Origin: Clostridia bacterium
GTDB lineage: Bacteria; Bacillota; Clostridia; Lachnospirales; Lachnospiraceae
DNA length: 64,000 bases
Direction of reading: 5' to 3'
Assembly (NCBI GenBank): GCA_910575625.1
Contig: CAJTFD010000001.1
Location: 124,001-188,000 of the forward strand
Shown: piece by piece, positions 17,549 to 26,119 of the stretch
Position numbering within the stretch: position 1 is the first letter of the stretch
Layout: every line of letters begins with the position of its first letter
Translations under genes and position numbers: made by a program
The notes under the pieces: model-generated
What the model saw: only the letters and a program-made list of their open reading frames with translations
Databases searched by the model: none
What the model was told of the DNA's origin: nothing

Positions 17549-17665
17549 ATCTGTCACCACTTTCTCACATCATCCCTTATGCTCATTAGCGACATCTTCT
17601 TTTTCAATCCCATCTTACTACCTTACACATCCGCAGCCTTCCCTGGCCTGACAGACCAGCTGGCT

Positions 17666-18244
17666 TTAGACATTCTGTGTCTGTGTCTGCTGTTCCTTCT
17701 GTTGTGTATCCTCGCCGTCTGACTTATCCTCTTCCTCCTGCTTTGGCACCTCGCCGACAGTCATCACCTGGGAGAGGTCATACTTCTTTCCATCCACATA
17801 GACCATAGGAGATCCCTCGTAAAGGCTCACGCCATCCACTTTGCCGGTGATCTTCTCCCCTGTAAGCTTGCCATCTTTATCCACCAACGCTACCGTCACT
17901 TCTTTGCCCATCATACCTGTGGCATAGCTGGTCAGGTTGACTGTCAATACATCGTTCATGGAACTGGTCATGCTCGTCATGGACGAGATCATGGATGTGG
18001 TGGCGTTCATACTGGCCATCTGGGTCAGAGTGGACATCATCTCCGAGTTTGACATGGGATTCGTCATATCCTGATACCGTAACTGTGCCGCGAGCAACTT
18101 CAGAAAATCTGTGGACTGCAATTCTTTCGTCGGCGCGGACGTGGTGTAACTGGGGCTGTAGCTGAAATCGTCTGTAACCGGCACCTGCGGTTTGTAGTCC
18201 GTGTTGCTGCCGCCCGTGCTCCCCGATACTCCGTCTACTGGCAT
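17666..18244 (-). CDS. flgD: Flagellar hook capping protein FlgD
   Basis: 192 residues. The conserved FlgD N-terminal domain is clear: LQSTDFLKLLAAQLRYQDMT followed by NPMSNSEMMSTLTQMASM. The short beta-rich C-terminal part ends in a Lys/Glu/Gln-rich tail. FlgD caps the growing hook and permits FlgE polymerisation. A strong SD AAGGAGGTAAGAG precedes the ATG at 18244. It lies between fliK and the TIGR02530-type gene, the usual place. Confidence 0.94.
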   Translation of the reverse strand: MPVDGVSGSTGGSNTDYKPQVPVTDDFSYSPSYTTSAPTKELQSTDFLKLLAAQLRYQDMTNPMSNSEMMSTLTQMASMNATTSMISSMTSMTSSMNDVLTVNLTSYATGMMGKEVTVALVDKDGKLTGEKITGKVDGVSLYEGSPMVYVDGKKYDLSQVMTVGEVPKQEEEDKSDGEDTQQKEQQTQTQNV

Positions 18245-18280
18245 ATACTCTTACCTCCTTTATAAAACATTCAGATCACT

Positions 18281-19561
18281 TCAGATCAATCCAAGTCTCA
18301 GCTGCTGCAGGAAATCCTGGTGTTCATCCTGTGCTGTCTTCTTCTTTTCTTTCTCCTGATCCTGCTGTTGCTGCCTGGAATTTTCCTGGTTGTTATACTG
18401 TTCCAGATAATCGCTCTCCTCCTGATCCACCATGACCATGGTCGGTGCACCTAAGTTTTCTTCCATGATCTGCGCGATGTTCTTCGCGCCGGAAGAGAGG
18501 AGTTCCATCGTTCTCTCATTGCTGCACACAATGGAGATACTGACTTTCTCTGCCGTGTAGGCAACCTTGATCGCTAATTTCCCCAGGTTCTCCGGGTGGA
18601 GTTGGATCTCAAATTCCTGCTCCCTCATGGACGCTCTCATTTTGAGCTGATCCATCAGGTTATCCATAAGTTCCTGCGGACTGGCGGCCTGTATGTGCAC
18701 GGTCGGGACTGCCTCCGTCTGCCCCTGTTGGAGCCGATCTTGGAAGACATTCTGCTGGAGGGAACCCTCCGCGGCATGAGACTGGGCAACAAAATGCCCC
18801 ACTTGATCCATCTGATCTGTCCCTGCCTTCTCCTCTGGTCCTTGTACATGCTGTGCTGTGCCAGACATCTTCCTGTCTGTGGTCCGGTGTACCCCGGCCT
18901 CTGTCTGTGCCTCCACATGCCTTTTCGGTACACTCTCCCCGGGGAGCTTCTCACCCGCCTCCACATGCACCTCTTTCTTTGGCGCTTCCGATGGCTGCTG
19001 CATCTCCGCCTTCACATCCGCGGCAAAAACCTCTGCGGCTCCTGGATCTTTTGCCGGCTCAGACACGATAGTCTCCTGTGCCAGATTCTGGACCGGTACG
19101 ACTGTGCCCTCTTCTTTGACGGACTGGACCATTCCTGCCAGATCTGTGTCAGTGACCTGCACAGATACCGGTCCGGTCACTTCCTCCACTGCCGGCTGCT
19201 GCACTGCAAGATCCCCGGGCAGTTCCGTGAGGATCTCCAGATCTTCCAACTGGCTGCCGCCCATCATCAAAAGCTGGAACGCCTGCATCCCCGGATCCTG
19301 TAAGACTTCTTCATCCCCAAGACCATCCTTTTTACCCGGCTTTCCCTGGGCATTCTGCACTGACTGGCCCGTGACATCCGTCTCGGATGCTTCCGTGGAC
19401 TGCTCCGATGAAACGGTATCCTTTGAGGAACTCTGTAACAGGCTGCGGAAATCGTCATCCCCAGATCCGCTCTTTCCAGATTTCCCGGAAGGCTTTCCGG
19501 TCTTTGGCTGCTGCTGGACCGTCTTGTTCGGCAGGCTCAGCTGCGGCATCAAATTCTGCAT
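18281..19561 (-). CDS. fliK: Flagellar hook-length control protein FliK
   Basis: 426 residues with a long low-complexity N-terminal region rich in Gln, Glu, Lys and Ser, as expected of the molecular ruler. The conserved C-terminal Flg_hook domain (about 300-385) is seen in FEIQLHPENLGKLAIKVAY and ISIVCSNERTMELLSSGAKN. FliK measures hook length and triggers the FlhB specificity switch. A gap of 67 bases separates it from fliJ. Confidence 0.92.
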   Translation of the reverse strand: MQNLMPQLSLPNKTVQQQPKTGKPSGKSGKSGSGDDDFRSLLQSSSKDTVSSEQSTEASETDVTGQSVQNAQGKPGKKDGLGDEEVLQDPGMQAFQLLMMGGSQLEDLEILTELPGDLAVQQPAVEEVTGPVSVQVTDTDLAGMVQSVKEEGTVVPVQNLAQETIVSEPAKDPGAAEVFAADVKAEMQQPSEAPKKEVHVEAGEKLPGESVPKRHVEAQTEAGVHRTTDRKMSGTAQHVQGPEEKAGTDQMDQVGHFVAQSHAAEGSLQQNVFQDRLQQGQTEAVPTVHIQAASPQELMDNLMDQLKMRASMREQEFEIQLHPENLGKLAIKVAYTAEKVSISIVCSNERTMELLSSGAKNIAQIMEENLGAPTMVMVDQEESDYLEQYNNQENSRQQQQDQEKEKKKTAQDEHQDFLQQLRLGLI

Positions 19562-19628
19562 GATAGGTTAAAACCTCCTTTCCAAATATATTATATATGG
19601 TAAACTGCCAAAGGCAGCTCCACCCTTT

Positions 19629-20090
19629 TCAGATCGTCTGCTCCTCCCGCAGGCTCCGGCTGCGGACATTGGAGACAAACTCTTCTATGAACTGCTCTTC
19701 ACTCTTCTGCACTTGGTACTCATACTGTGCCAGCTTCTTTTCTTTCAGATGCTCGATCGAAGAAGTCTCGGTCTTGGCCGCCACCACTTCTTTCCGCTTT
19801 TCCTCTTTTTTCTCCTCTAACCTGGCCAGGGCCTCCCGCTCAAGCCTCTCACGGGCACGCAGGTTGCCGAGATAATTCTCATATACGCTCATCTCCAGGA
19901 CACTCATCCCCTCGAGGCGTTTTTCCTGTAATTCCCCCGACCAGCTCCTGTCTTGGTCCACCAGGCTGTCAATGCGCTTTTCCGCCTTGACAATGTCGCT
20001 GATGATCTGCGCCTGCTCATTGCGCAGATTGTCTAAGACCTGCTGTTTATAGTTTAACACAGTATGAAGGGAAAAGTAAAACTTTTTCAT
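19629..20090 (-). CDS. fliJ: Flagellar export chaperone FliJ
   Basis: 153 residues, almost wholly alpha-helical coiled coil (KFYFSLHTVLNYKQQVLDNL at the N-terminus, then Glu/Lys/Arg-rich heptads). FliJ inserts into the FliI hexamer like the gamma stalk of F-ATPases and interacts with FlhA. It starts 36 bases after fliI, its usual partner. Confidence 0.9.
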   Translation of the reverse strand: MKKFYFSLHTVLNYKQQVLDNLRNEQAQIISDIVKAEKRIDSLVDQDRSWSGELQEKRLEGMSVLEMSVYENYLGNLRARERLEREALARLEEKKEEKRKEVVAAKTETSSIEHLKEKKLAQYEYQVQKSEEQFIEEFVSNVRSRSLREEQTI

Positions 20091-20126
20091 GGAATTTTCA
20101 TCTTTCTAAAAATCTATAAGATCCGG

Positions 20127-21428
20127 TCAGTCCAATATCTTATGCATATGCTGGATGACCTCTTCATATGAAAAACTTTCGTCCGTCTGCTGCATCAGGA
20201 ACGCGTTGATCTGATCGATTTTCTGGATCGCCTGGTCCAGCTTCGGGTTGGTGCCTGATTTGTACGCGCCGATGGCGATCAGGTCCTCATTCTTGGTATA
20301 AAGGCTCAGGATATCCCGCAGCTTCGCAGCCAATCTCTTATGTTCATCGGAGACGATGCTGGTCATCAGACGGGAGATGCTGGCATTCACATCGATAGCC
20401 GGAAAATGGTTCTCATTGGCTAACCTCCTGCTCAGCACGATATGCCCGTCCAGGATACCGCGCACGGTGTCGGCGATCGGCTCATTCGTATCGTCGCCCT
20501 CCACCAGGACGGTGTAGACCCCTGTGATAGAACCCTTCTCAAAATTCCCGCTGCGCTCCAAAAGTTTAGGAAACTCCGCATAGATGGACGGTGTGTAACC
20601 CCTTGCGACCGGCGGCTCTCCGATCGCAAGCCCGATCTCCCGCTGCGCCATGGCAAAACGGGTGAGTGAATCCATCATCAGCAGCACATCTTTCCCCTGG
20701 TCCTTGAAATACTCCGCGATCGTAGTCGCCACCAGTGGACATTTCATGCGCAGCATGGCTGGCTGGTCGGACGTGGCGACCACCAGGACCGAACGCTTAA
20801 GACCTTCCGGCCCCAGATCTTTCTCCGCAAATTCCAGCACCTCACGGCCACGCTCGCCCACCAGCGCGATCACGTTGATATCCGCCTTTACGTTCTTGGC
20901 GATCATGCCCAGCAGGGTGCTCTTTCCCACACCGCTGCCAGCGAATATACCGATACGCTGGCCTTTGCCGATCGTGTTCACACCGTCGATCGCCTTTACG
21001 CCAAACTCCAGCCGGTTGGTGATCAATGGCCGGTCCATCGGGTTGATGAACGTATTTTCTACATAGTAATACCGCTGGGACTGAAAGCTGCCCTTGTTGT
21101 CCATGGGACGGCCCATGGCGTCGATGATACGGCCCCGCAGGAAATCGCCCACCGGGATCTTCAGCCTCTTCCTGGTGTTGCGCACGAAACTCCCTACGGC
21201 GATGCCGCTCAGGTTCTCATAGGCCATGATCTGGATCTTATCATTTTTAAATCCGACCACCTCCACTGGGATCTGCTGGTTGCGGTCCTCGTCGTAGATC
21301 ATGGCGATGTCACCGATGCTGGCGTTGCCGCCCGATGCCTCGATAGACATCCCCACCACGTTTTCCACTTTTCCGATATGGCTCACGGTCTCACCGCTGG
21401 CGATCAGTCCTGGCAATTCACTGAACAA
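20127..21428 (-). CDS. fliI: Flagellum-specific ATPase FliI
   Basis: 433-residue F1-beta-like ATPase powering flagellar protein export. Walker A is GIFAGSGVGKSTLLGM, Walker B LLMMDSLTRFAMAQREIG, with the VGERGREVLEF segment between. The start appears to be a TTG at 21428: AGGAGG stands six bases before it and no in-frame ATG lies nearby. It follows fliH by 18 bases and forms the FliH-FliI-FliJ export ATPase complex. Confidence 0.97.
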   Translation of the reverse strand: MFSELPGLIASGETVSHIGKVENVVGMSIEASGGNASIGDIAMIYDEDRNQQIPVEVVGFKNDKIQIMAYENLSGIAVGSFVRNTRKRLKIPVGDFLRGRIIDAMGRPMDNKGSFQSQRYYYVENTFINPMDRPLITNRLEFGVKAIDGVNTIGKGQRIGIFAGSGVGKSTLLGMIAKNVKADINVIALVGERGREVLEFAEKDLGPEGLKRSVLVVATSDQPAMLRMKCPLVATTIAEYFKDQGKDVLLMMDSLTRFAMAQREIGLAIGEPPVARGYTPSIYAEFPKLLERSGNFEKGSITGVYTVLVEGDDTNEPIADTVRGILDGHIVLSRRLANENHFPAIDVNASISRLMTSIVSDEHKRLAAKLRDILSLYTKNEDLIAIGAYKSGTNPKLDQAIQKIDQINAFLMQQTDESFSYEEVIQHMHKILD

Positions 21429-21446
21429 TCTATCCCTCCTGCCCTC

Positions 21447-22286
21447 TTACAGGCGTGCGTTATTCAATATATCCTTTATGTTCTCCATCTGCGTGTTGAC
21501 ACTGGCATCTACAATCTCATCCGGAAGCTCGATGATGCAGGTCCCCGGCTCTTCGTTCTCCATCGCGATCACTTTCAGATTATCGGTCAGACGGGCCATC
21601 TCCCGCAGGAGCTGGGCATCCCCTCTGACAATCATCTCTGAATCCTGCTTGGAGATGTAGATCTTCGCCCACTGGGTCTTCTTGATCTTATCAGTGGCCG
21701 CCACGATCATCCTCTTGATCACTTCCCCGCTGGAACGCAGGCTGGTCTGGATGATCTTCTCCGACACGGCCAGACAGATCCTCTTGAGGTCGTCCAGATA
21801 CCGTTCCAGGATCCTTTCTTTCTCCTCCGTCACAGAGTCGATCACCTGGCGCATCTGATTCTGGAGCGCTTCCAGTTCTTCTTCCAGTTTCTGGTCCATC
21901 TCCTGCTGCGCTTTCTTGTACCCGTCGTCGTAGCCGCTCTTGTGGCCGACTTCATAGCCCTCCCGCCGGGCGTTCTCCTCGGCTTCTATGGCTTTTTCCT
22001 CCGCCTGCTGTGTGATCTGGGCAGCTTCCTGCCGGGCATCCTCCAGGATCTGGACGGCTTGTTGTCTGGCTTTCTCCAGCTCTTTTTCTATTTCTGCGCG
22101 CTCTTTTTCTATGCGCTCCTTCTCCAGCCTCTCTTCTTCTGGGATTTCCTCGTCCGAGTCCGCCCCATCTTCCGGCTGAGCCTCCGCCATGGCCTGCTGC
22201 TCAAAATCGATCAGAAATTCATCATAATCATAGATCTCGGCCCCTTCACCGCTCCTGACCACACGATAACTAGGCAATGATATCAT
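21447..22286 (-). CDS. fliH: Flagellar assembly protein FliH
   Basis: About 279 residues, strongly charged and helical in the first half (EERLEKERIEKERAEIEKEL), with the conserved E-rich stretch EEKAIEAEENARREGYEVGH and a C-terminal VNTQMENIKDILNNARL. FliH regulates FliI. The gene overlaps the end of fliG. The start is uncertain among GTG 22295, ATG 22286 and TTG 22280, since SD-like GGAAAGG directly abuts the ATG; the ATG is shown. Confidence 0.88.
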   Translation of the reverse strand: MISLPSYRVVRSGEGAEIYDYDEFLIDFEQQAMAEAQPEDGADSDEEIPEEERLEKERIEKERAEIEKELEKARQQAVQILEDARQEAAQITQQAEEKAIEAEENARREGYEVGHKSGYDDGYKKAQQEMDQKLEEELEALQNQMRQVIDSVTEEKERILERYLDDLKRICLAVSEKIIQTSLRSSGEVIKRMIVAATDKIKKTQWAKIYISKQDSEMIVRGDAQLLREMARLTDNLKVIAMENEEPGTCIIELPDEIVDASVNTQMENIKDILNNARL

Positions 22287-23289
22287 CCTTTCCACTCTTA
22301 GCGATCACGATCTCACCAGCTTCCTCCAACTGACGGATCTGATTTACAATCCTCTGCTGTGCCTCCTCAACATCTTTCAGACGCACGTTCACAGTGATCT
22401 CCAAGTCGGAGCGGACACTCTCAGCCATACGCGTAGACATATTTGCAAAGAATAGGCTGGCCAGTTCTTCGTTTGCGTTCTTCAGAGCGTACACCAGATC
22501 GCGCATGTCGCAGTCCCGGATGAAACGCTGTACAGACCGATCGTCCATGGTAAGGATATCCTCGAACACGAACATCTTCTTGCGGATGTCTTCCGCCAGC
22601 TGGGCGTCTTCCCGCCCCAGTTCCTCGAATATGTATTTCTCATTGCTCCGGTCGATGTTGTTCATGACCTCAGCAATGTAGTCGATACCGCCGATCGTCG
22701 TGTAGTCGGTGGTAAGGATGTTGGAGAACCGTTTCTTCAACTCCGCCTCCACCACTTTGATCGCATCCGGTGAAGCCCGGTCCATCCTGGCTATGTTCTC
22801 AACCACCTGTATCCTCTTCTCCTTGGGCAGCTCCTCGATCACCTGGGCCGTCTGGCTGGGATCCGCATAGGAGAGCACAAGGGCAATGGTCTGGGGCCGC
22901 TCATGCTGCAGTACAGACAAAATGTTTTTGCTGTCCGTACTGCGGATGAAATCGAATGGACTGGCCTTCATAAACCGATTCAGTTTTTCCAGCAGCCTGG
23001 CCGCCGTGCTCTCGCCGAAAGCTTTCTCCAGCACGGTGCGGGCATACTCGATACCGCCGTCCGTGACCACTTTCTGGGTCAGGCACATCTTGTAAAATTC
23101 ATCCAGGACGGCTGTGGTCTGCTCGGTGGTCAGATGCCCCAACTTGGCCACTTCCACGGTCAGACCCTCGATCTCTTCTTCCGTCAGGAATTTATAGATC
23201 TCCGACGCCTGATCCACACCCATGGATACGACCACGGCCGCCGCTTTCTGCTCCGTCGTCAGGCCATATTCAACCATCTCTTCAGCCAT
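22270..23289 (-). CDS. fliG: Flagellar motor switch protein FliG
   Basis: 339 residues from the ATG at 23289, chosen because GGAGGTGA lies just upstream; five more in-frame codons exist but contain the SD. The domain order is N-terminal (AAAVVVSMGVDQASEIYKFL), middle (LSVLQHERPQTIALVLSY) and C-terminal torque domain (MFVFEDILTMDDRSVQRFIR). FliG links the MS-ring to FliM and interacts with MotA. It overlaps the end of fliF by eight bases. Confidence 0.96.
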   Translation of the reverse strand: MAEEMVEYGLTTEQKAAAVVVSMGVDQASEIYKFLTEEEIEGLTVEVAKLGHLTTEQTTAVLDEFYKMCLTQKVVTDGGIEYARTVLEKAFGESTAARLLEKLNRFMKASPFDFIRSTDSKNILSVLQHERPQTIALVLSYADPSQTAQVIEELPKEKRIQVVENIARMDRASPDAIKVVEAELKKRFSNILTTDYTTIGGIDYIAEVMNNIDRSNEKYIFEELGREDAQLAEDIRKKMFVFEDILTMDDRSVQRFIRDCDMRDLVYALKNANEELASLFFANMSTRMAESVRSDLEITVNVRLKDVEEAQQRIVNQIRQLEEAGEIVIAKSGKDDIIA

Positions 23290-24961
23290 TCGTCTCACCT
23301 CCATTCAGCCAATGCCGCAGCATCTGAGCTGCGATCTCCGGACTCTGCTCTGCAAACTCCCTGATCTGCTGCCGCAGTTCCATTCCTTTCTGGGTCTCGG
23401 CATCCATAACTTCTTGAAGAGCATCCTCTTCTTCAGCCTCAGCCTCAAGTTCTTCTCCCCCTTCAGGCAGCTCTGCAGCGTCTTCCACTGCTTCCGCGTT
23501 CTGTTTTTCCAGGGCCTCCATGAGTGCTGCCATCCGTGCCGCTTCTTCCGCTTCCTGTGCCGCCTGTGCCGCTTTCTTCTTCCGTCTCTTCGTCAGGATC
23601 ACGGCAAGGATGATGCCGGTCAATACCAGCAGTATGAGTATGACTACCGCAAGGATGATCCAATTGCTCCTCCTTGCAAAGAAACCGCCGCCTGCAGCCA
23701 TCTGTGTCTCCTCCCCTTCCGGCTCAAAGAACGGCGCTGCCAGTACCGCCACTTTCTCATCCTGATCCACCACCTGGATGCCTGCTGCATTTCCGATAAC
23801 GGATTTTAGATCGTCCTCATCGATATCCCCCAGGTCGTCTGTGTTGAGGGTCACGGCCACAGACATATCTTCGATCGCGCCTGCCGGCACCTGCCCCTGT
23901 TCCTTCACCTGGTTGACCAGATATTCCCTGTCGTACTGACGGCTGGAATACCGGGCATCGTCCTCTGTGCCATCTGTATTATATTCCGGAATATCCGCAT
24001 TGGTCTCTGTCCCTGCCACACCGCCTGCAGTCCCGTCCTCTGTATTCGACTCCCATGCGCCGCTCTCCTTGGAGATCAATCCGGTCTTGTCATCCTGATC
24101 CCGCTTCTCCGGCGTGGTGTAATTGATCGTCTCCCGTACCAGGGTCTCCATATTGACGGTCGCCTTCGCGGACACCCGCACATTCCCGTTTCCAAACAGA
24201 GGATTGAGCACGTTGAGCACTTTCTGGCTGATCTGATTTTCCACCAGACGCGCGATCTCCTCCGTCTCCTGGGTGTTCTTGCTGGAACTGCCGTCATCCT
24301 CTCTCACGGATACGTCCAGGCCGTTCCCGTCGAAGATCGCCACATTCTCGATCGTCATCCCTGGTATCGCCTTGGAGACCAGGTTCTGCACGGCCGCCGC
24401 CTGTTCCTCTGTGGGCGACCCATTGTCCTGCATGACCATCACCACAGATGCACTGGCCTCCTGCTGATCCGAATCGTCCAGCGCATACTTCTGCTGCTCG
24501 CCCAGCGCGATCGTGACCTTCGCATCCTTCACATTGTCGAACAGGGAGATCGTGGCCCCGATCCGATCCTGCAGATCGTAGATCTTATACGTCTGCTTGT
24601 CGGAGTCCGTGGTCATCATCGTGGCATTGTTTCTGAAGATGTCGTATGTAAAACCGCTCTTGGGGTATCCCTCCGAGGCCAGGGTCGCTTTTATCTGATC
24701 CACTTGCGCCTCGGGCACGTAGATCGTTCCCTGACCGTCGTACCGGTAATCCACCTCCGAATCCTGGAGCAGGCCGATGATCTGCTGCGCCTCGTCCGTA
24801 TTCACTTCCGAGTACAGGACTTCGTATTCTTTCCGGTTCAGCGCCAACGCGATGATCACCGCCGCTGCGATGAGAACGATGAGCCCCACCCCGATCAGAA
24901 CCTTTGTCTTCCTTCCAAGTTTTAGAAAAAACTCTTTAAATTGACCTAGCTTCTCTTTCAT
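23282..24961 (-). CDS. fliF: Flagellar MS-ring protein FliF
   Basis: About 559 residues. A membrane helix is at residues ~18-40 and a second near 435-458 (NWIILAVVILILLVLTGIIL), enclosing the periplasmic ring-building domains with YLSEVNTDEAQQI-like LYSEVNTDEAQQIIGLLQ and KVTIALGEQQKY. The C-terminal tail that binds FliG ends in LRHWLNGGETNG. The start is ATG 24961, or a TTG two codons earlier with a slightly better-placed SD. Confidence 0.96.
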   Translation of the reverse strand: MKEKLGQFKEFFLKLGRKTKVLIGVGLIVLIAAAVIIALALNRKEYEVLYSEVNTDEAQQIIGLLQDSEVDYRYDGQGTIYVPEAQVDQIKATLASEGYPKSGFTYDIFRNNATMMTTDSDKQTYKIYDLQDRIGATISLFDNVKDAKVTIALGEQQKYALDDSDQQEASASVVMVMQDNGSPTEEQAAAVQNLVSKAIPGMTIENVAIFDGNGLDVSVREDDGSSSKNTQETEEIARLVENQISQKVLNVLNPLFGNGNVRVSAKATVNMETLVRETINYTTPEKRDQDDKTGLISKESGAWESNTEDGTAGGVAGTETNADIPEYNTDGTEDDARYSSRQYDREYLVNQVKEQGQVPAGAIEDMSVAVTLNTDDLGDIDEDDLKSVIGNAAGIQVVDQDEKVAVLAAPFFEPEGEETQMAAGGGFFARRSNWIILAVVILILLVLTGIILAVILTKRRKKKAAQAAQEAEEAARMAALMEALEKQNAEAVEDAAELPEGGEELEAEAEEEDALQEVMDAETQKGMELRQQIREFAEQSPEIAAQMLRHWLNGGETNG

Positions 24962-25004
24962 GTCCAACCGTTCTTTCCATCAAAAATCATGTCAACAGCC
25001 TGCA

Positions 25005-25313
25005 CTAAATATTGATGTTCATGAGCTGTGTATAGGCTTGCTGTGCCTGGTTCCGCAGTTGTACCAACAGATCCACAGCCAGGGTCGCCTCAGCAGCAGC
25101 CGTCGTGATCATGGCCGGATTATCCAGCTGCCCGGTGGTCAGCAGGTACTCCGCCTGATTAAGCTGCGTATCAGTGGTCACCACGTCCTCGATCGCACTC
25201 TGGAAGATATCCTTGAACAGAGATACGCCTTCTTTCCCGATCGCCTTTATGCCCGTGTCCTGCTGCTCTCCTATCTGCATCAGTTGGATCGGCCTTATAA
25301 ACATTTCATCCAT
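25005..25313 (-). CDS. fliE: Flagellar hook-basal body adaptor FliE
   Basis: 102 residues, ending in VDLLVQLRNQAQQAYTQLMN with INI, the conserved C-terminal helix of FliE, and with FKDIFQSAIEDVVTTDTQLN in the middle. FliE connects the MS-ring to the proximal rod. It starts 43 bases after flgB, where flgC would normally lie. AAGGGAAG precedes the ATG at 25313. Confidence 0.92.
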   Translation of the reverse strand: MDEMFIRPIQLMQIGEQQDTGIKAIGKEGVSLFKDIFQSAIEDVVTTDTQLNQAEYLLTTGQLDNPAMITTAAAEATLAVDLLVQLRNQAQQAYTQLMNINI

Positions 25314-25356
25314 TTTTATCTGTCTTCCCTTCTTATATTAAATATTATGTATTACC

Positions 25357-25740
25357 TTACTGGCCCTTGATCACCAACCGCAGCCGGGCGATATCGCTTG
25401 TGATGGCCTGCGCCGTATACATATACTGGAGGGTCGCGCGGCTCAATTCCACGCTCTCCACGTCCGCATCCACGTTATTTTCGTCCAAACGTGCAGACTC
25501 CTCCCCTGTGTCATGAACAACAAGATGGGATCCCTCGATGGCATCCGCGATCTTCTCGTCATCCCTGGTCAGGGAGGCCTGTTTCAGACGGGTATTGAAT
25601 TCGTCCTCAAAAGTGACATATTTGCTCTTATACCCTGGCGTATCCACGTTCGCCAGATTCTGCAGTGTGATCTGCTGTTTCCCCCACAGGTATTCCATGG
25701 ATTTTGAGGCCAGAGCAATGTTATTTCCAAATAAATTCAT
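25357..25740 (-). CDS. flgB: Flagellar proximal rod protein FlgB, first gene of the operon
   Basis: 127 residues with SKSMEYLWGKQQITLQNLAN (then VDTPGYKSKYVTFEDEF), the FlgB rod signature, and VDADVESVELSRATLQY before the C-terminal helix. It is the first gene of the 25-kb flagellar cluster: a sigma-A type promoter lies about 80 bases upstream. It is normally followed by flgC, here by fliE. Confidence 0.94.
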   Translation of the reverse strand: MNLFGNNIALASKSMEYLWGKQQITLQNLANVDTPGYKSKYVTFEDEFNTRLKQASLTRDDEKIADAIEGSHLVVHDTGEESARLDENNVDADVESVELSRATLQYMYTAQAITSDIARLRLVIKGQ

Positions 25741-25817
25741 GAAACCTACACATCCTTTATACTTTTCTCTATCCAGCCTGCCGCCAATGTCCAGCCAGCC
25801 AGCTTCAATCTCTTAAT

Positions 25818-25846
25818 ACTATACACTCTTATCAGATGAATTTCAA
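25818..25846 (-). promoter_or_regulatory. Sigma-A promoter of the flagellar operon
   Basis: On the minus strand TTGAAA (25846-25841) is followed after exactly 17 bases by TATAGT (25823-25818), 78 bases before the flgB ATG. This predicts that the early flagellar operon is read by the housekeeping sigma factor, with SigD made from within it. The flgB SD is AAAGGATG. Confidence 0.8.
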
Positions 25847-25970
25847 TAGAAATCCAAAAAAACTAGCCCAAATTTTTGTCCAGATCAAATAACCAGACCC
25901 CTCCAAGCCCGTCCAGCACTGGATCTTCATCCCCTGCGGCTATAGCCTTCCAATTTCTGTTACAGACCAC

Positions 25971-25998
25971 TTGCAAATAAGAGCAGGTATGTTATAAT
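25971..25998 (+). promoter_or_regulatory. Promoter of the dnaD-dnaC-prs genes
   Basis: TTGCAA (25971-25976), a 16-base spacer and TATAAT (25993-25998), the -10 preceded by TGT (extended type). The first gene begins at 26120, so the leader is about 115 bases and holds a CCCGT/ACGGG inverted repeat. The 270 bases between the two divergent promoters and genes contain nothing else recognisable. Confidence 0.7.
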
Positions 25999-26119
25999 CC
26001 TACATACGATCGTATCTTACCGTAAATAGTCCCGGACAGCGGCAGGACGATGGGCATGACCGCCTGTATACCCGTTCTGACATCGGACGGGCTGACTTGT
26101 ATGAAAGAGAGTGATAGCT

